From Planctomycetota bacterium (GTDB taxonomy: Bacteria > Planctomycetota > UBA1135 > UBA2386), in contig JAEUHU010000300.1 of assembly GCA_016793305.1 (NCBI GenBank), forward strand, positions 1-23,626: DNA of 23,626 nt. Direction: 5' to 3'. Position 1 is the stretch's first letter, and each line of letters opens with the position of its first letter. A model generated the notes under the pieces. It saw nothing but the letters and a program-made list of their open reading frames with translations, was not told the origin of the DNA and did no database searches. The position numbers and the translations under genes are program-made. Below, in pieces: positions 8,001 to 15,678 of the stretch.

Positions 8001-9047
8001 ACCCTGGTGCAAGACCCGGACGTCGGCGCCTCACCACCGTCCCGGATCCTGGCCGCCAGCTGCGTCGCCAAGGAGCTCGCGGCGACGTTGCCTCCCGAAG
8101 CCGCGGAGCTGGTCCAACTGCAGGCGTTGGCGTTCGCTCCGCCAAGGCGTTCCTCGACACCCGCCGAACGCGACCTGTTCGAGCGCCACCTGCTGCCGCG
8201 GGACGCCTTCGAGCTGCTGCAGAAGGAACGCACCATGCCGTTCGCAGTGGACCCCGACGACCTGCTGCAGCGTGCCTGGCGCGTGGCCGGCAAGGCGATC
8301 GCCGCCGACCCGACCTGCGCCGCGAGCTTCACGGCCCTCGCCGAGAGCCAGCTCCGGGAACTCGGCCCACGCGGCGAGCTCGTCCACTTCCTGCTGGAGC
8401 ACGACCCTGCCCGCACCGCGGCGCCGGTCCGCGCCGACCTGCTGCGCCAGAGCCTGCAGCGAATCGCCCGCGGGGACGAGCCACCTGTCTGGCTGCGTCG
8501 GACCGTGCAGGCCCTGGTGGCCGGCATCGGCCGCGACGCCACCGAGTTGGAACTCACCACGGCCCTGCACCGCTACCCGACCAACCTCCCGCTCTGGGTC
8601 GAACGCGCCCGCCTCGCGGTCGACTCCGGTACCCCGACGGCCGCGGTGCTGGACCTGCGCAAGGCGCTGCAGCACGGCTCGGCGCTGACGCTGCAGCTCG
8701 AGCAGATCCTGCTGGCCGCCGAAGGGCGCACGCTCGCCGCCACGGACCGCGCCACCTTCGCCGCCCTGCCCGAGGCGATGCGGACCTCGCCCGACGGAGT
8801 CCACGCCGAGGCGATGGTGAAGCTGCGCAGCGGCGATGCCGCCGGTGCGCTCACCGCACTCGACCGCAGCTGCCCACGGCCCGACGGCATGCACCTGTTC
8901 GCGCGGGCCCTGGCCGAACTGCAGAACGGTGGCGACGACGCCACGGCCCGCGCGGTCGACGCCCTGCAGCAGCTGCTGCGCGACTACCCGAGCAGCTCGG
9001 TGGCTCGCAACGCCGGCAGCTTCGTGCGCCAACTGTCGCCGCGTTGA
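5043..9047 (+). CDS. Large membrane-anchored TPR-like repeat protein
   Basis: The product has 1334 residues. A single N-terminal hydrophobic helix (about 5-27) with no lipobox cysteine is followed by an almost entirely alpha-helical, Ala/Leu-rich chain of degenerate tetratricopeptide-type repeats, such as ADQFVQQRNYAEALRELDLAE (about 39-59). This predicts an inner-membrane anchor with a long periplasmic solenoid for protein contacts. No catalytic motif or C-terminal sorting signal is visible. The gene starts 51 bp after the sigma-54 regulator on the same strand, so the two may be co-transcribed. PEP-CTERM/exosortase loci often carry a TPR protein called PrsT, usually a lipoprotein of roughly 900 residues; this one is longer and not lipidated, so equivalence is only inferred. 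Its last 64 bp overlap the end of the convergent deacetylase gene. Confidence 0.88.
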   Translation: MLLKSLRFLIAAVLLTLAAIVAYALLRLSGPDQAMRLADQFVQQRNYAEALRELDLAERSVANDPMRLEALRRRRYAVNTLLGNTAGALRDLDDLLASSRDDLELKLDRVRLQALAGDGTGARLAAQQLLVDHGDNGRALELAGEACQTVYQPRLRELRQKLDRELPLADRTKARAALLQYLYRQGGDPGIAQALADLQKMHEDEPRRRAAWENTQLECQGLRKDVQEALDYFRRSLEADGKPVAGFRAIAWALEQAGRLDDLEFTCEVQRVRFRHEYVAEAGATAVWSLLRSGLVDAAITTGRRFWPEGTAAQYLRDGWPLEPATALLLARGFAAFAQRNLDESLAVWRETNEIFKVDPRSCAMTMPVVAGLVNLLARPKDGRPNEGIENAVRWATNTVLQRPPLFDWLDLADTFVPEMLTLRTAAKGDFPAGYAILEDWSRARPDALAPQLARARHLAADDRLVPALSVLDQARVLAADDSDWIDLRVTIARQRFQEGDGSGAALLAQCQRRSTLVPEVADPVGYLLCAEAATELQVWPVAIASSRQAVDAMPRSAEARAVEIRAHLGAGRMADAARLARRLLEQLPPTQAAVELVLATHRKANVSCTDLLHTMMASVPPNEALQAELLRTALAAADPGQAVLFATPFALQAERPLLLRTAAIRALLRAGQVDPASVALRQAVAEASTADANARAELAIALVDWAVAARRHLDDGGVVTTLRLGIEKVGGFPPETAMAMWDAAGALAPSHPRSAWLLLDTALPVLPSTARGFPLFHLAGRLAAATGAYRLAEEHWTAALAFPASDLVAEDLARLYLGRGQRDRARAVANLVANPNDPALAVLVDRKDDAAATLTRRLAEDRGDLVAHAMLAMLGQPSFADWRPDPVQTQDRLEALALAVAPELAPLLLEVASRLVAAEGSNPTAITGLLQARALLHTGRPEAAAAAHATLFAANRGSLLLWREVALASERPGYVVPKAIQQHLATLVQDPDVGASPPSRILAASCVAKELAATLPPEAAELVQLQALAFAPPRRSSTPAERDLFERHLLPRDAFELLQKERTMPFAVDPDDLLQRAWRVAGKAIAADPTCAASFTALAESQLRELGPRGELVHFLLEHDPARTAAPVRADLLRQSLQRIARGDEPPVWLRRTVQALVAGIGRDATELELTTALHRYPTNLPLWVERARLAVDSGTPTAAVLDLRKALQHGSALTLQLEQILLAAEGRTLAATDRATFAALPEAMRTSPDGVHAEAMVKLRSGDAAGALTALDRSCPRPDGMHLFARALAELQNGGDDATARAVDALQQLLRDYPSSSVARNAGSFVRQLSPR

Positions 9048-9871
9048 TCGATCGCCGAGCGCAGCGTCGTGAACGGGAAGGCGCAGAGCAGCGAGTCGAG
9101 CTTGGCGAAGGTACGGTGCAGGTTCACGTAGTGGCGGAATCCGCGCAGTCCGCCGAGCCGCTGCCGCGGCTGTTGCGGGTCGACCTCCCACGGGTGCAGG
9201 TAGAGGCAACCCGGCGCACCGAGCGCCTGCTTCTGCCGCAGGCCGGCGCGCAACAGCGCGAGCGGGAACAGGCGCAGGTAGCCACCACCGCCGACCGGCA
9301 GGTGCTTGCCGAACACGTCCCAGGTGAGCGGCGGGAACTCGAGCAGCTCGCCGTGGCTGCCGAGCAGTCGGTAGGGCCGCGTCGGGGCGTGGCCGACGCC
9401 GTAGTCCGGATGGCGCACCGGCTGGATCGAGCTGTCGAGGTCGACGCCGGCGGCGAGCAGTTCGTCGATCGCCCACGGTGTCCTGGCCGTCACCGACCAC
9501 GTGCAGGCGCGGAACGCCCGTGGCCGTTCGCCGGTGAGCCCGGCGAGGATCGATGCGGTGCGCTCGAGGTCCGCGGCGAAGCCCTGCCGGCCGAGGTCCG
9601 GCAGCAGGCGGTGGTCGTAGCCGTGGCTGCCGATCTCGTGGCCGGCGGCGTGGACCTCGCGCACGAGATCCGGCAGCCGTTCGGCGATCCAGCCGAGGAA
9701 GAAGAACGTCGCCTTGACGTTCCGCTTCGCGAACAGGTCGAGCAGCCTCCGCGTGCTGTCGCCGCAGCGCAGCGGCAGCCGATCCCATTCGGCGCGGTCG
9801 ATGCAGCCGGCCATGTTCAGGACCTGGAACCAGTCCTCGACGTCGACCGACAACGCGTGGGCGATGGTCAT
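8984..9871 (-). CDS. Polysaccharide deacetylase, DUF3473/exosortase-associated type
   Basis: The 295-residue protein has a NodB-type fold. Motif 1 is SVDVEDWFQV (catalytic-type D10), motif 2 is SHGYDH with metal ligands H83 and H87, and the region after residue 120 (FRACTWSVT...PWAIDELLAAG...SSIQPVRHPDYG) matches the subgroup found with exosortase/EPS loci. In that subgroup motif 3 normally reads RAP; here it reads RAC (121-123). The C-terminal DUF3473-like part includes LEFPPLTW and YLHPWEVDP, ending with an extension of about 20 residues past the usual NLHRTF...FPFTTL end. Expected role: removal of N-acetyl groups from the exported polysaccharide. The ATG overlaps the exosortase TGA (ATGA), and it is the last gene of the operon. 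Its 3' end overlaps the convergent TPR gene by 64 bp. No signal peptide is seen. Confidence 0.92.
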   Translation of the reverse strand: MTIAHALSVDVEDWFQVLNMAGCIDRAEWDRLPLRCGDSTRRLLDLFAKRNVKATFFFLGWIAERLPDLVREVHAAGHEIGSHGYDHRLLPDLGRQGFAADLERTASILAGLTGERPRAFRACTWSVTARTPWAIDELLAAGVDLDSSIQPVRHPDYGVGHAPTRPYRLLGSHGELLEFPPLTWDVFGKHLPVGGGGYLRLFPLALLRAGLRQKQALGAPGCLYLHPWEVDPQQPRQRLGGLRGFRHYVNLHRTFAKLDSLLCAFPFTTLRSAIDQRGDSWRTKLPALRATELLG

Positions 9872-11424
9872 CGCAACCGCTCCTGCGCGATCGGCACCAG
9901 CGCCTGCAGGAACCGCGACGCGCGCTGTTCGGCCGCGGCCTCGCTCTCGCCGTCGCCGATCGGCGCTTCGGCGCGCAGCAGGAAGCCCGACTGGTTGGTG
10001 CGCACCACGGCGCGCGGCAGATGGTGCAGCGTGAACTGCCAGTAGTCGCCCGACAGCCAGTCGGCGGTGCCGAACAGGCTGAGCGTCACGAAGCGCCGGC
10101 CGGAGCGCCGCGCCCGCGCGACGATGCGGCTCGCCAACGGGCCACCGGGCCACGCCGCGGCGAAGTCGTCCTGTTCGATGTCCATGTCGCTGCCCTCGAT
10201 GCAGATCCGGGGTGGGTGCACGCTCTTCCAGTTGTGGTCGTGGAACAAGGCCACCACCGCGACCGTGCCGCCGGTTGGATCGCGATAGGTTCGCCACACG
10301 AAGTCGCCGGTGCCGAGCAGCTCGACGTAGCGCGGCAGGTCCCGCTGGAAGCGCTCCTCCTGCGCCGCCGAGCGCGCCACCAGCGTGAAGCCACCGATCG
10401 TGGCCGGCAGGGTCGCGGCGCGCGCCGTGACACCGGGACCCGGTCGGTACCAGCACAACCCCGCGAGCCCGCCGGCGATCGCCCAGACGAGCACCAGCCG
10501 CAGCGCCGCGCCGACGGGCCGCCCGGACGGCTCCGTCCTCGCCAGGTCTGGTGCTGGTGCCGACTCGCCGGAGCCGACGCCCGGCGCGTGCGTCGGCTTG
10601 CCGGCGAACAGCCGCGTCCACGCTGCATCGACCCCGAACAACGCCAGCAGCAGGCTCGCCCACTCGACGGTGTTGGCCAGCGTATGCCCCGTGCCCTCGG
10701 CGAACGGCACCCCGAACCACCGCGCCAACAGGCACAGCGCGGCGATGCGCAGCGTGTTGGCGAGCACCGCCAGCAGCGGCGCACCCACCAGCAGCAGGAT
10801 GCGCCGCGACCAGTTCCTCGCCCCCGTGAAGAACGCGATCCCGTAGGCGAGCGCCAGCATCGCCAGCAACGAACGCAGCCCCCCGCAGGCGTCGGCGACG
10901 TACAGCGAGCCGGTGAGCCCCGTCGGCTGCAGGCGATCGCCGTTCCGCACCACGTCCGCCCCGAGCAGGTTGCCGATCGACGCACCGTGCTGCACGGCGA
11001 TCTCCTTCAGGAAGAACGCGAGGCGCCCTTCGACGAACAGCGGTGCTGGCACCGCGAACAGCACGAGCCACAGCACCGGCCAGAGCCCGGCGAGCCGGGC
11101 CCGGCCCACCGCCAGCCACGCGGCTCCGGGTACCGCCAGCACGAGGCTCGCCGCCGACCACGAGTCGACCATCAGCGCGGCCCCGACGAGATGCAGCAGC
11201 AACGCCGGCAGGAGCAACCACAGGCCGCGGCGATCCCAGGCGGCGGCGATCTTCGACCAGCTCGTGCGGGTTCGCCACAGCAGGAACGCCATCGCCGGCG
11301 GTACCAACCAGCCGTGCGCGAAGTACTGGGACGGGGCGTTCCAGCGGTCGACGCACCAACCGAGCGTCGGCAGGTAGGCGACCAGCAGCGGCAACCAGAC
11401 CAGCAGCCAGCGCTGGAGGCTCAC
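9868..11424 (-). CDS. Exosortase fused to a C-terminal EpsI (DUF3485) domain
   Basis: The 518-residue protein has about eight hydrophobic helices in residues 1-270, a linker rich in Pro/Gly/Ser (about 275-303), another helix (about 305-324) and a periplasmic EpsI/DUF3485 domain to the end. The exosortase triad is visible: C180 in DACGGLRS, R226 in LANTLRIAAL and H247 in GTGHTLANTVE. The EpsI part carries HNWKSVHPPRICIEGS (about 397-412), similar to the HxPExCLPG core of that family. Exosortases are membrane transpeptidase-like proteases that cut C-terminal sorting signals of exported proteins. The start is GTG at 11424, overlapping the TGA of the upstream glycosyltransferase (GTGA). Which sorting-signal class it recognises cannot be told here, and no protein in the window ends with such a signal. 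Confidence 0.95.
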   Translation of the reverse strand: MSLQRWLLVWLPLLVAYLPTLGWCVDRWNAPSQYFAHGWLVPPAMAFLLWRTRTSWSKIAAAWDRRGLWLLLPALLLHLVGAALMVDSWSAASLVLAVPGAAWLAVGRARLAGLWPVLWLVLFAVPAPLFVEGRLAFFLKEIAVQHGASIGNLLGADVVRNGDRLQPTGLTGSLYVADACGGLRSLLAMLALAYGIAFFTGARNWSRRILLLVGAPLLAVLANTLRIAALCLLARWFGVPFAEGTGHTLANTVEWASLLLALFGVDAAWTRLFAGKPTHAPGVGSGESAPAPDLARTEPSGRPVGAALRLVLVWAIAGGLAGLCWYRPGPGVTARAATLPATIGGFTLVARSAAQEERFQRDLPRYVELLGTGDFVWRTYRDPTGGTVAVVALFHDHNWKSVHPPRICIEGSDMDIEQDDFAAAWPGGPLASRIVARARRSGRRFVTLSLFGTADWLSGDYWQFTLHHLPRAVVRTNQSGFLLRAEAPIGDGESEAAAEQRASRFLQALVPIAQERLR

Positions 11425-12620
11425 ACGCGGCCTCCGCGCAGCGACGCGGCGATCGCCAGCACCCGTTCGGCGTTGCCCCGCCAGGTCCAGCGCTCGTGTT
11501 CGAGCGACGCCCGCCCGGAAGCACCGAGCCGGGCCGCGAACGCCCGGTCGGAGCACAATCGACGCAGCTGGCCGACCAGGTCGGCAACGTCGCCGACGCG
11601 GAACAGCAGCCCGTTCTCACCATGCCGCACGTTCTCGCGCAGGTTCGGCTGGTCGGGCGCCAGCGTGACCACGCCCGCGGCCAGCGCGTCGAACAGCTTC
11701 AACGGCGACGCATAGCCGTTGATCGCCGGGATCAACGTGCCGTCACAGGCGAGCACGTGCGCCGGCAGCAACTCGGCGGGCACCTCGCCGAGCGAGCGCA
11801 CGCGCGAGGCGAGCCCGGCCCGCGCCGCCGTCTCCAGCAACGGCAGAAGGGCCGGCCCCTGCCCCATCGTCACCAGCACGAGGTCTTCGAGCCCTGGCTG
11901 CTGCATCGCCTCGAGCACCAGGTCGAGCCGATGCCACGGCCGCATGTAGCCGACGAAGCCGAGCACGAACGCGTTCGCCGGCAGGGCCCAGCGCTCACGC
12001 ACCACCACCGCGGCCGCCTTCGCCGCGGGCCCGTAGCGCTCGGGCACGGCGCCGTTGCCGATCACGTGCACGCGCTCGGCCACGGCCCCGCGTTCGACCA
12101 GCAGGTCGGCGAGCACGCGCGTCACCGCGAGCACCGCGTCGGCGCCGGCGAGCACGGCCCGTTCGGTGGCCAGCGCCCGCTTGCGGAAGCGCAGGCTGCC
12201 GAGCTTCTGCATCTCGTCGACCATCGGCGAGTTCACCTCGAGCAGCAACGGTACGCCGAGTTCGCGGGCGACGTCGAGCCCGGCCCGGCAGTGCAGCGCG
12301 TGCCGTTCGTAGACGAAGTGCGGCCGTAGCGTTCGGGCGGCGGCCCGCAGCATCGCCCGGCCCTTGTGGTTGTAGAGGATCTCCAGCACCTCGACGGCCC
12401 GGCGCGGCAACGACAGCCGCTGCCAGAACCCGGGCTTCGGGGCCTGTTCCGCCACCCTGGCTGCCGCCGGAGCGGCCGGGCCGGTCTTCGGCACCAGGGC
12501 GCACTCGTGCACGGTGTGCCCCAGCGAACGCAGCGCCCCGATCAGCTCGCGCACGTGCACCGCCTGGCCGTCGTCGGCGCGGATGCGGTGGTGGTAGAGG
12601 ATGCGCTGCGGCTCGGTCAC
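11421..12620 (-). CDS. GT4-family glycosyltransferase (second of two)
   Basis: The 399-residue protein has the two-domain GT-B plan. The N-terminal half opens with ILYHHRIRADDGQAVHVREL (about 7-26), the acceptor-side Rossmann domain. The C-terminal half has LGFVGYMRPWHRLDLVLEAM (about 220-239) and the donor-binding SPLKLFDALAAG (305-316), where Asp replaces the usual Glu of SPLKLFE. It should transfer a sugar from a nucleotide donor onto the growing lipid-linked or surface glycan in the cytoplasm; donor and linkage cannot be read from sequence. The GTG start at 12620 overlaps the TGA of the preceding glycosyltransferase, and its own TGA overlaps the exosortase start, so it is translationally coupled on both sides. 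No signal peptide is present. Confidence 0.93.
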   Translation of the reverse strand: MTEPQRILYHHRIRADDGQAVHVRELIGALRSLGHTVHECALVPKTGPAAPAAARVAEQAPKPGFWQRLSLPRRAVEVLEILYNHKGRAMLRAAARTLRPHFVYERHALHCRAGLDVARELGVPLLLEVNSPMVDEMQKLGSLRFRKRALATERAVLAGADAVLAVTRVLADLLVERGAVAERVHVIGNGAVPERYGPAAKAAAVVVRERWALPANAFVLGFVGYMRPWHRLDLVLEAMQQPGLEDLVLVTMGQGPALLPLLETAARAGLASRVRSLGEVPAELLPAHVLACDGTLIPAINGYASPLKLFDALAAGVVTLAPDQPNLRENVRHGENGLLFRVGDVADLVGQLRRLCSDRAFAARLGASGRASLEHERWTWRGNAERVLAIAASLRGGRV

Positions 12621-13828
12621 GCGCGCCCCCCGCCGGCCGGCCGGCTCCCGTTCGCCGACGCGAGCGCCCGTCGGAACACCGCCACCAGCAGCTGCACCGG
12701 CTCGTCCCAGCCGTAGCGCTCGGCGAACGCGCGCACGGCCGCGCGGTCCGGAGGTGTGGCGAGCGTGCGCTGCAGCGCCGCGATGAGGCCGTCGAGGTCG
12801 TTCGGCGCGCACAGCGCCCCGAGCTCTCTGCGCACCGGCGCTCCGTTGCCGGCCCCGAGGATCTGCGGAATGCCACCGACCGCGGTCGCGACCACCGGCA
12901 GCCCGGACGCCAGCGCTTCGGTGACGACGTTCGGCCAGCCTTCGCGTTCGCTCGGCAGCACCAGCAGGTCGGCGGCGCGGCAGGCGATCGCAACCTGGTC
13001 GGGCGGCTGCGGGCCGAGGAAGTGCACGCGCGCGCCACCGAGCTCGGCGATGCGGGCGCGGTCGGGTCCGTCGCCGACCAGCACCAGCTGCACGTCGGCC
13101 GGCAACCGGGCCAGGGCTGCCGCCGCGAGGTGGAAGCCCTTGGCTCCGACCAGCCGACCGACGCCGAGCAGCAGGCGGCCGTGCGGGGGCAGAGCGAGCT
13201 GGGCCCTCGCCGCGGCCACATCGCCGGGTCGGAAGCGCTCGAGGTCGACGCCGTTGCGCACGTCGGTGATGCGCGTGCGCGGCAAGCCGGTGACCGCGGC
13301 GAACCGGTCGCCGAGTGCTTCGCTGACCGCGGCACACAGCTCGGCGCGCTGTGCCGCTTCGGTGATCGCCGCGGCGACGAACGGATCGTCGGCGATCACG
13401 TTCAGGTCGGTGCCGCGCGCGGTCATCGTGAACGGCACGCCGAACTCCCGCGCCAACGTCGCCGCCGCCACGGCGTCCGGCCACAGGTAGTGCGCGTCGA
13501 GCACGATCGGGCCGCGCTGGACCAGGGCGGCGATCGTGGCGCGCGCGCCGCGGGCCATCGCGTCGGCCTGCCGGCGCAGCGACAGCCCGGGCCAATGGCG
13601 GTAGCGCGGGTGCTGCACGTCCACGCCGAGCCACGCCTCGCGCGACTTCGCCTTCGCCCACTGTCGGTAGACCCGGTTGCGCAGCGGCCAGAGCACGTTC
13701 GGCACCGGCGACACCACGCTCCACGGCAGGCCGCTCGCCGCGGCGACGCGGCGCATGCGTTCGTACACGAACAGCCCGTGCGTCGGATGCGTCGACGACG
13801 GGAACAGGTTCGTGAAGGTCACGATCAC
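12617..13828 (-). CDS. GT4-family glycosyltransferase (first of two)
   Basis: The product is 403 residues from a GTG that overlaps the amidotransferase TGA (GTGA). Another in-frame GTG two codons earlier is possible; the four-base overlap repeated through this operon favours the chosen one. The N-terminal domain contains TFTNLFPSSTHPTHGLFVYERM (beginning at about residue 4) and AHYLWPDAVAAA (about 112-123). The C-terminal donor domain contains LLGVGRLVGAKGFHLAAAAL (about 220-239), LVLVGDGPD and EGWPNVVTEALASGLPVV (296-313), a classic GT4 retaining-transferase motif with the EX7E spacing. It acts in the cytoplasm on polysaccharide assembly. It is only distantly similar to the next glycosyltransferase, so the two probably add different sugars. 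Confidence 0.94.
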   Translation of the reverse strand: MIVTFTNLFPSSTHPTHGLFVYERMRRVAAASGLPWSVVSPVPNVLWPLRNRVYRQWAKAKSREAWLGVDVQHPRYRHWPGLSLRRQADAMARGARATIAALVQRGPIVLDAHYLWPDAVAAATLAREFGVPFTMTARGTDLNVIADDPFVAAAITEAAQRAELCAAVSEALGDRFAAVTGLPRTRITDVRNGVDLERFRPGDVAAARAQLALPPHGRLLLGVGRLVGAKGFHLAAAALARLPADVQLVLVGDGPDRARIAELGGARVHFLGPQPPDQVAIACRAADLLVLPSEREGWPNVVTEALASGLPVVATAVGGIPQILGAGNGAPVRRELGALCAPNDLDGLIAALQRTLATPPDRAAVRAFAERYGWDEPVQLLVAVFRRALASANGSRPAGGGRA

Positions 13829-15678
13829 GCGCACCACCTGCGCAGGAAGCGCGCCAGCACCAGCACCGCCCACAGCATCTCGGCGTGGTCGCCGACGCCG
13901 CTGCGATGGCGCTGCAGCAACGTGCGCACGACCTCGGGGCGCAGCCACTGCTGCAGCAGCGAATCGGCGAGGGCCTCTTCGACCGCCGCGCCGAGCGGGC
14001 CCTGGAACCAGGTTCGCAGGGGCACCGAGAAGCCCTGCTTCTTGCGCTCCAACGCTGCGGGCAACAGGCGGCCGGCAAGTGCCGCGCGCAGGAACGACTT
14101 CGTGCGGCCGCCGGCGAAGTGCCACGCGGGCGGGATCGCCGCCGCGTGCTCGAGCAGCACGTGGTCGAGGAACGGGCAGCGCACCTCCAGCGAGACCGCC
14201 ATCGAGGCGCGGTCGGCCTTCACGAGAATGTCGCCCGGCAGCCAGGTCGCGAGGTCGGTCGCGACCGCACGATGCAGCGGCGACCCGGCCCGGCTCGCAT
14301 GGTACGCCGTGAGCAACGGTCCGTGCGGATCGCCGGCGGACGCGTGGTGCTCGGGCCGCAACACCGCGAGCACTTCCTCGGGCAGGTGCGCACTGACCGA
14401 ACGCGCGTAGGCCTCGGCCGGATCGCACGCCAGGTTCTGCAGCGTGCGCTTGCCGCGCAGCCAGCGCGGCAGCCAGTCGGCCTTCGGATAGACGGCGCCG
14501 AACAACCGCCACAACGCGCGCGGCAGCAGCGCCCGGGTCCGGTTCTCACGCACGTCGAACAGGTAGCGCCGGTAGCCGCCGAAGCCCTCGTCGCCGCCGT
14601 CGCCCGACAACGCCACGGTGACGTGCCGCCGCGCCAGCTTGCAGACGTGGTAGGTCGGCACCGCACTGCTGTCGCTGAACGGCTCGTCGAAGGTCTCCGC
14701 GTACCAGTCGAGGTCGAGCAGGTGCTGCGGCGCCAGCTCCTCCTCGAGCAGCGCCGCCCCGCACGCCGCCGCCGATTCGCGCGCGGCCGGTCGTTCGTCG
14801 AACCGCGGGTCCGGGAAACCGATCGTGCAGGCGGTCACCGGCCGGCCGAGCGTGCGGGTCATCGAGTCGACGACCGCGTAGCTGTCGACGCCACCCGACA
14901 GGAACGGCGCCAGCGGCACTTCGCCCATCAGCCGGATGCGCACCGCTTCGTCGAGCAGTGACAGCGTGCGTTCGGACATCGCCGCGCGATCCGCAACCAG
15001 GGTCGGGAACTCGAGCTGCCAGTAGCGCTGGGTCGTGACCTCGCCGTCGACGACCGACAGCCAGTGCGCCGGCGCCAGCTTGTGCACGCCGTCGAACACC
15101 GTCAGCGGGTCCGGCACGTAGCGCAGGGCCAGGAACTGCGCCAGCGCGTCGGTGCGCAGCCGCTTCTCGAACCCGACCGCGTGCAGCGCCTTGAGTTCGC
15201 TGGCGAAGCAGAACAACCCGTCGTGCACGAGCCAGTGCAGCGGCTTCTTGCCGAGCCGGTCGCGCGCGGCGAACGCTTCGTGCCGTTCCTCGTCGACCAG
15301 CACGAACGCGAACATGCCGCGCAGACGCGTCGGCAGCGCCCTGCCCCACAGGCGCCAACCGTGCAGCAGCACCTCGGTGTCGCTGCGGGTCTGGAACCGG
15401 CAGCCCTTCGCCTCGAGTTCGGCGCGCAGCTCGAGGTGGTTGTAGATCTCGCCGTTGAACGTCACCCACAGCCGGCCGTCGGAGGTGCCCATCGGCTGGG
15501 CGCCGCCGGCCAGGTCGACGATCGCGAGGCGCCGCTGCGACAACGCGTAGCCGGGCCCCTCGTGCACACCGCTGCCGTCGGGGCCACGGTGCACGAGCCG
15601 GTCGGCCATCGCTGCGGCGAGACCCGGCGGCACCGGCCGCCCGGCCGCGAGCGCCACCACTCCCGCGATGCCGCACAT
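13825..15678 (-). CDS. asnB: Asparagine synthase-type glutamine amidotransferase, exosortase-system type
   Basis: The 617-residue protein has an N-terminal class II glutaminase domain with catalytic Cys2 (MCGIAG), HRGPDG (30-35), SQRRLAIVDL (47-56), FNGEIYN (74-80) and RSDTEV (98-103). The synthetase domain has the PP-loop SGGVDS (261-266) and SGDGGDE (358-364). It is of AsnB type, but genes of this form in EPS/exosortase loci are annotated as XrtA/PEP-CTERM system amidotransferases and probably amidate a sugar acid or another glycan component rather than free aspartate. The substrate is inferred from context. The ATG directly abuts the TGA of the upstream ligase gene, and its own end overlaps the next gene, so it sits firmly in the operon. 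The gene symbol reflects family membership only. Confidence 0.94.
   Translation of the reverse strand: MCGIAGVVALAAGRPVPPGLAAAMADRLVHRGPDGSGVHEGPGYALSQRRLAIVDLAGGAQPMGTSDGRLWVTFNGEIYNHLELRAELEAKGCRFQTRSDTEVLLHGWRLWGRALPTRLRGMFAFVLVDEERHEAFAARDRLGKKPLHWLVHDGLFCFASELKALHAVGFEKRLRTDALAQFLALRYVPDPLTVFDGVHKLAPAHWLSVVDGEVTTQRYWQLEFPTLVADRAAMSERTLSLLDEAVRIRLMGEVPLAPFLSGGVDSYAVVDSMTRTLGRPVTACTIGFPDPRFDERPAARESAAACGAALLEEELAPQHLLDLDWYAETFDEPFSDSSAVPTYHVCKLARRHVTVALSGDGGDEGFGGYRRYLFDVRENRTRALLPRALWRLFGAVYPKADWLPRWLRGKRTLQNLACDPAEAYARSVSAHLPEEVLAVLRPEHHASAGDPHGPLLTAYHASRAGSPLHRAVATDLATWLPGDILVKADRASMAVSLEVRCPFLDHVLLEHAAAIPPAWHFAGGRTKSFLRAALAGRLLPAALERKKQGFSVPLRTWFQGPLGAAVEEALADSLLQQWLRPEVVRTLLQRHRSGVGDHAEMLWAVLVLARFLRRWCA

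Noticed and set aside
5043..9047. Calling the TPR protein PrsT outright
   Set aside because: It lacks a lipobox, is much longer than the usual PrsT, and its repeats are degenerate; only a tentative analogy is made.
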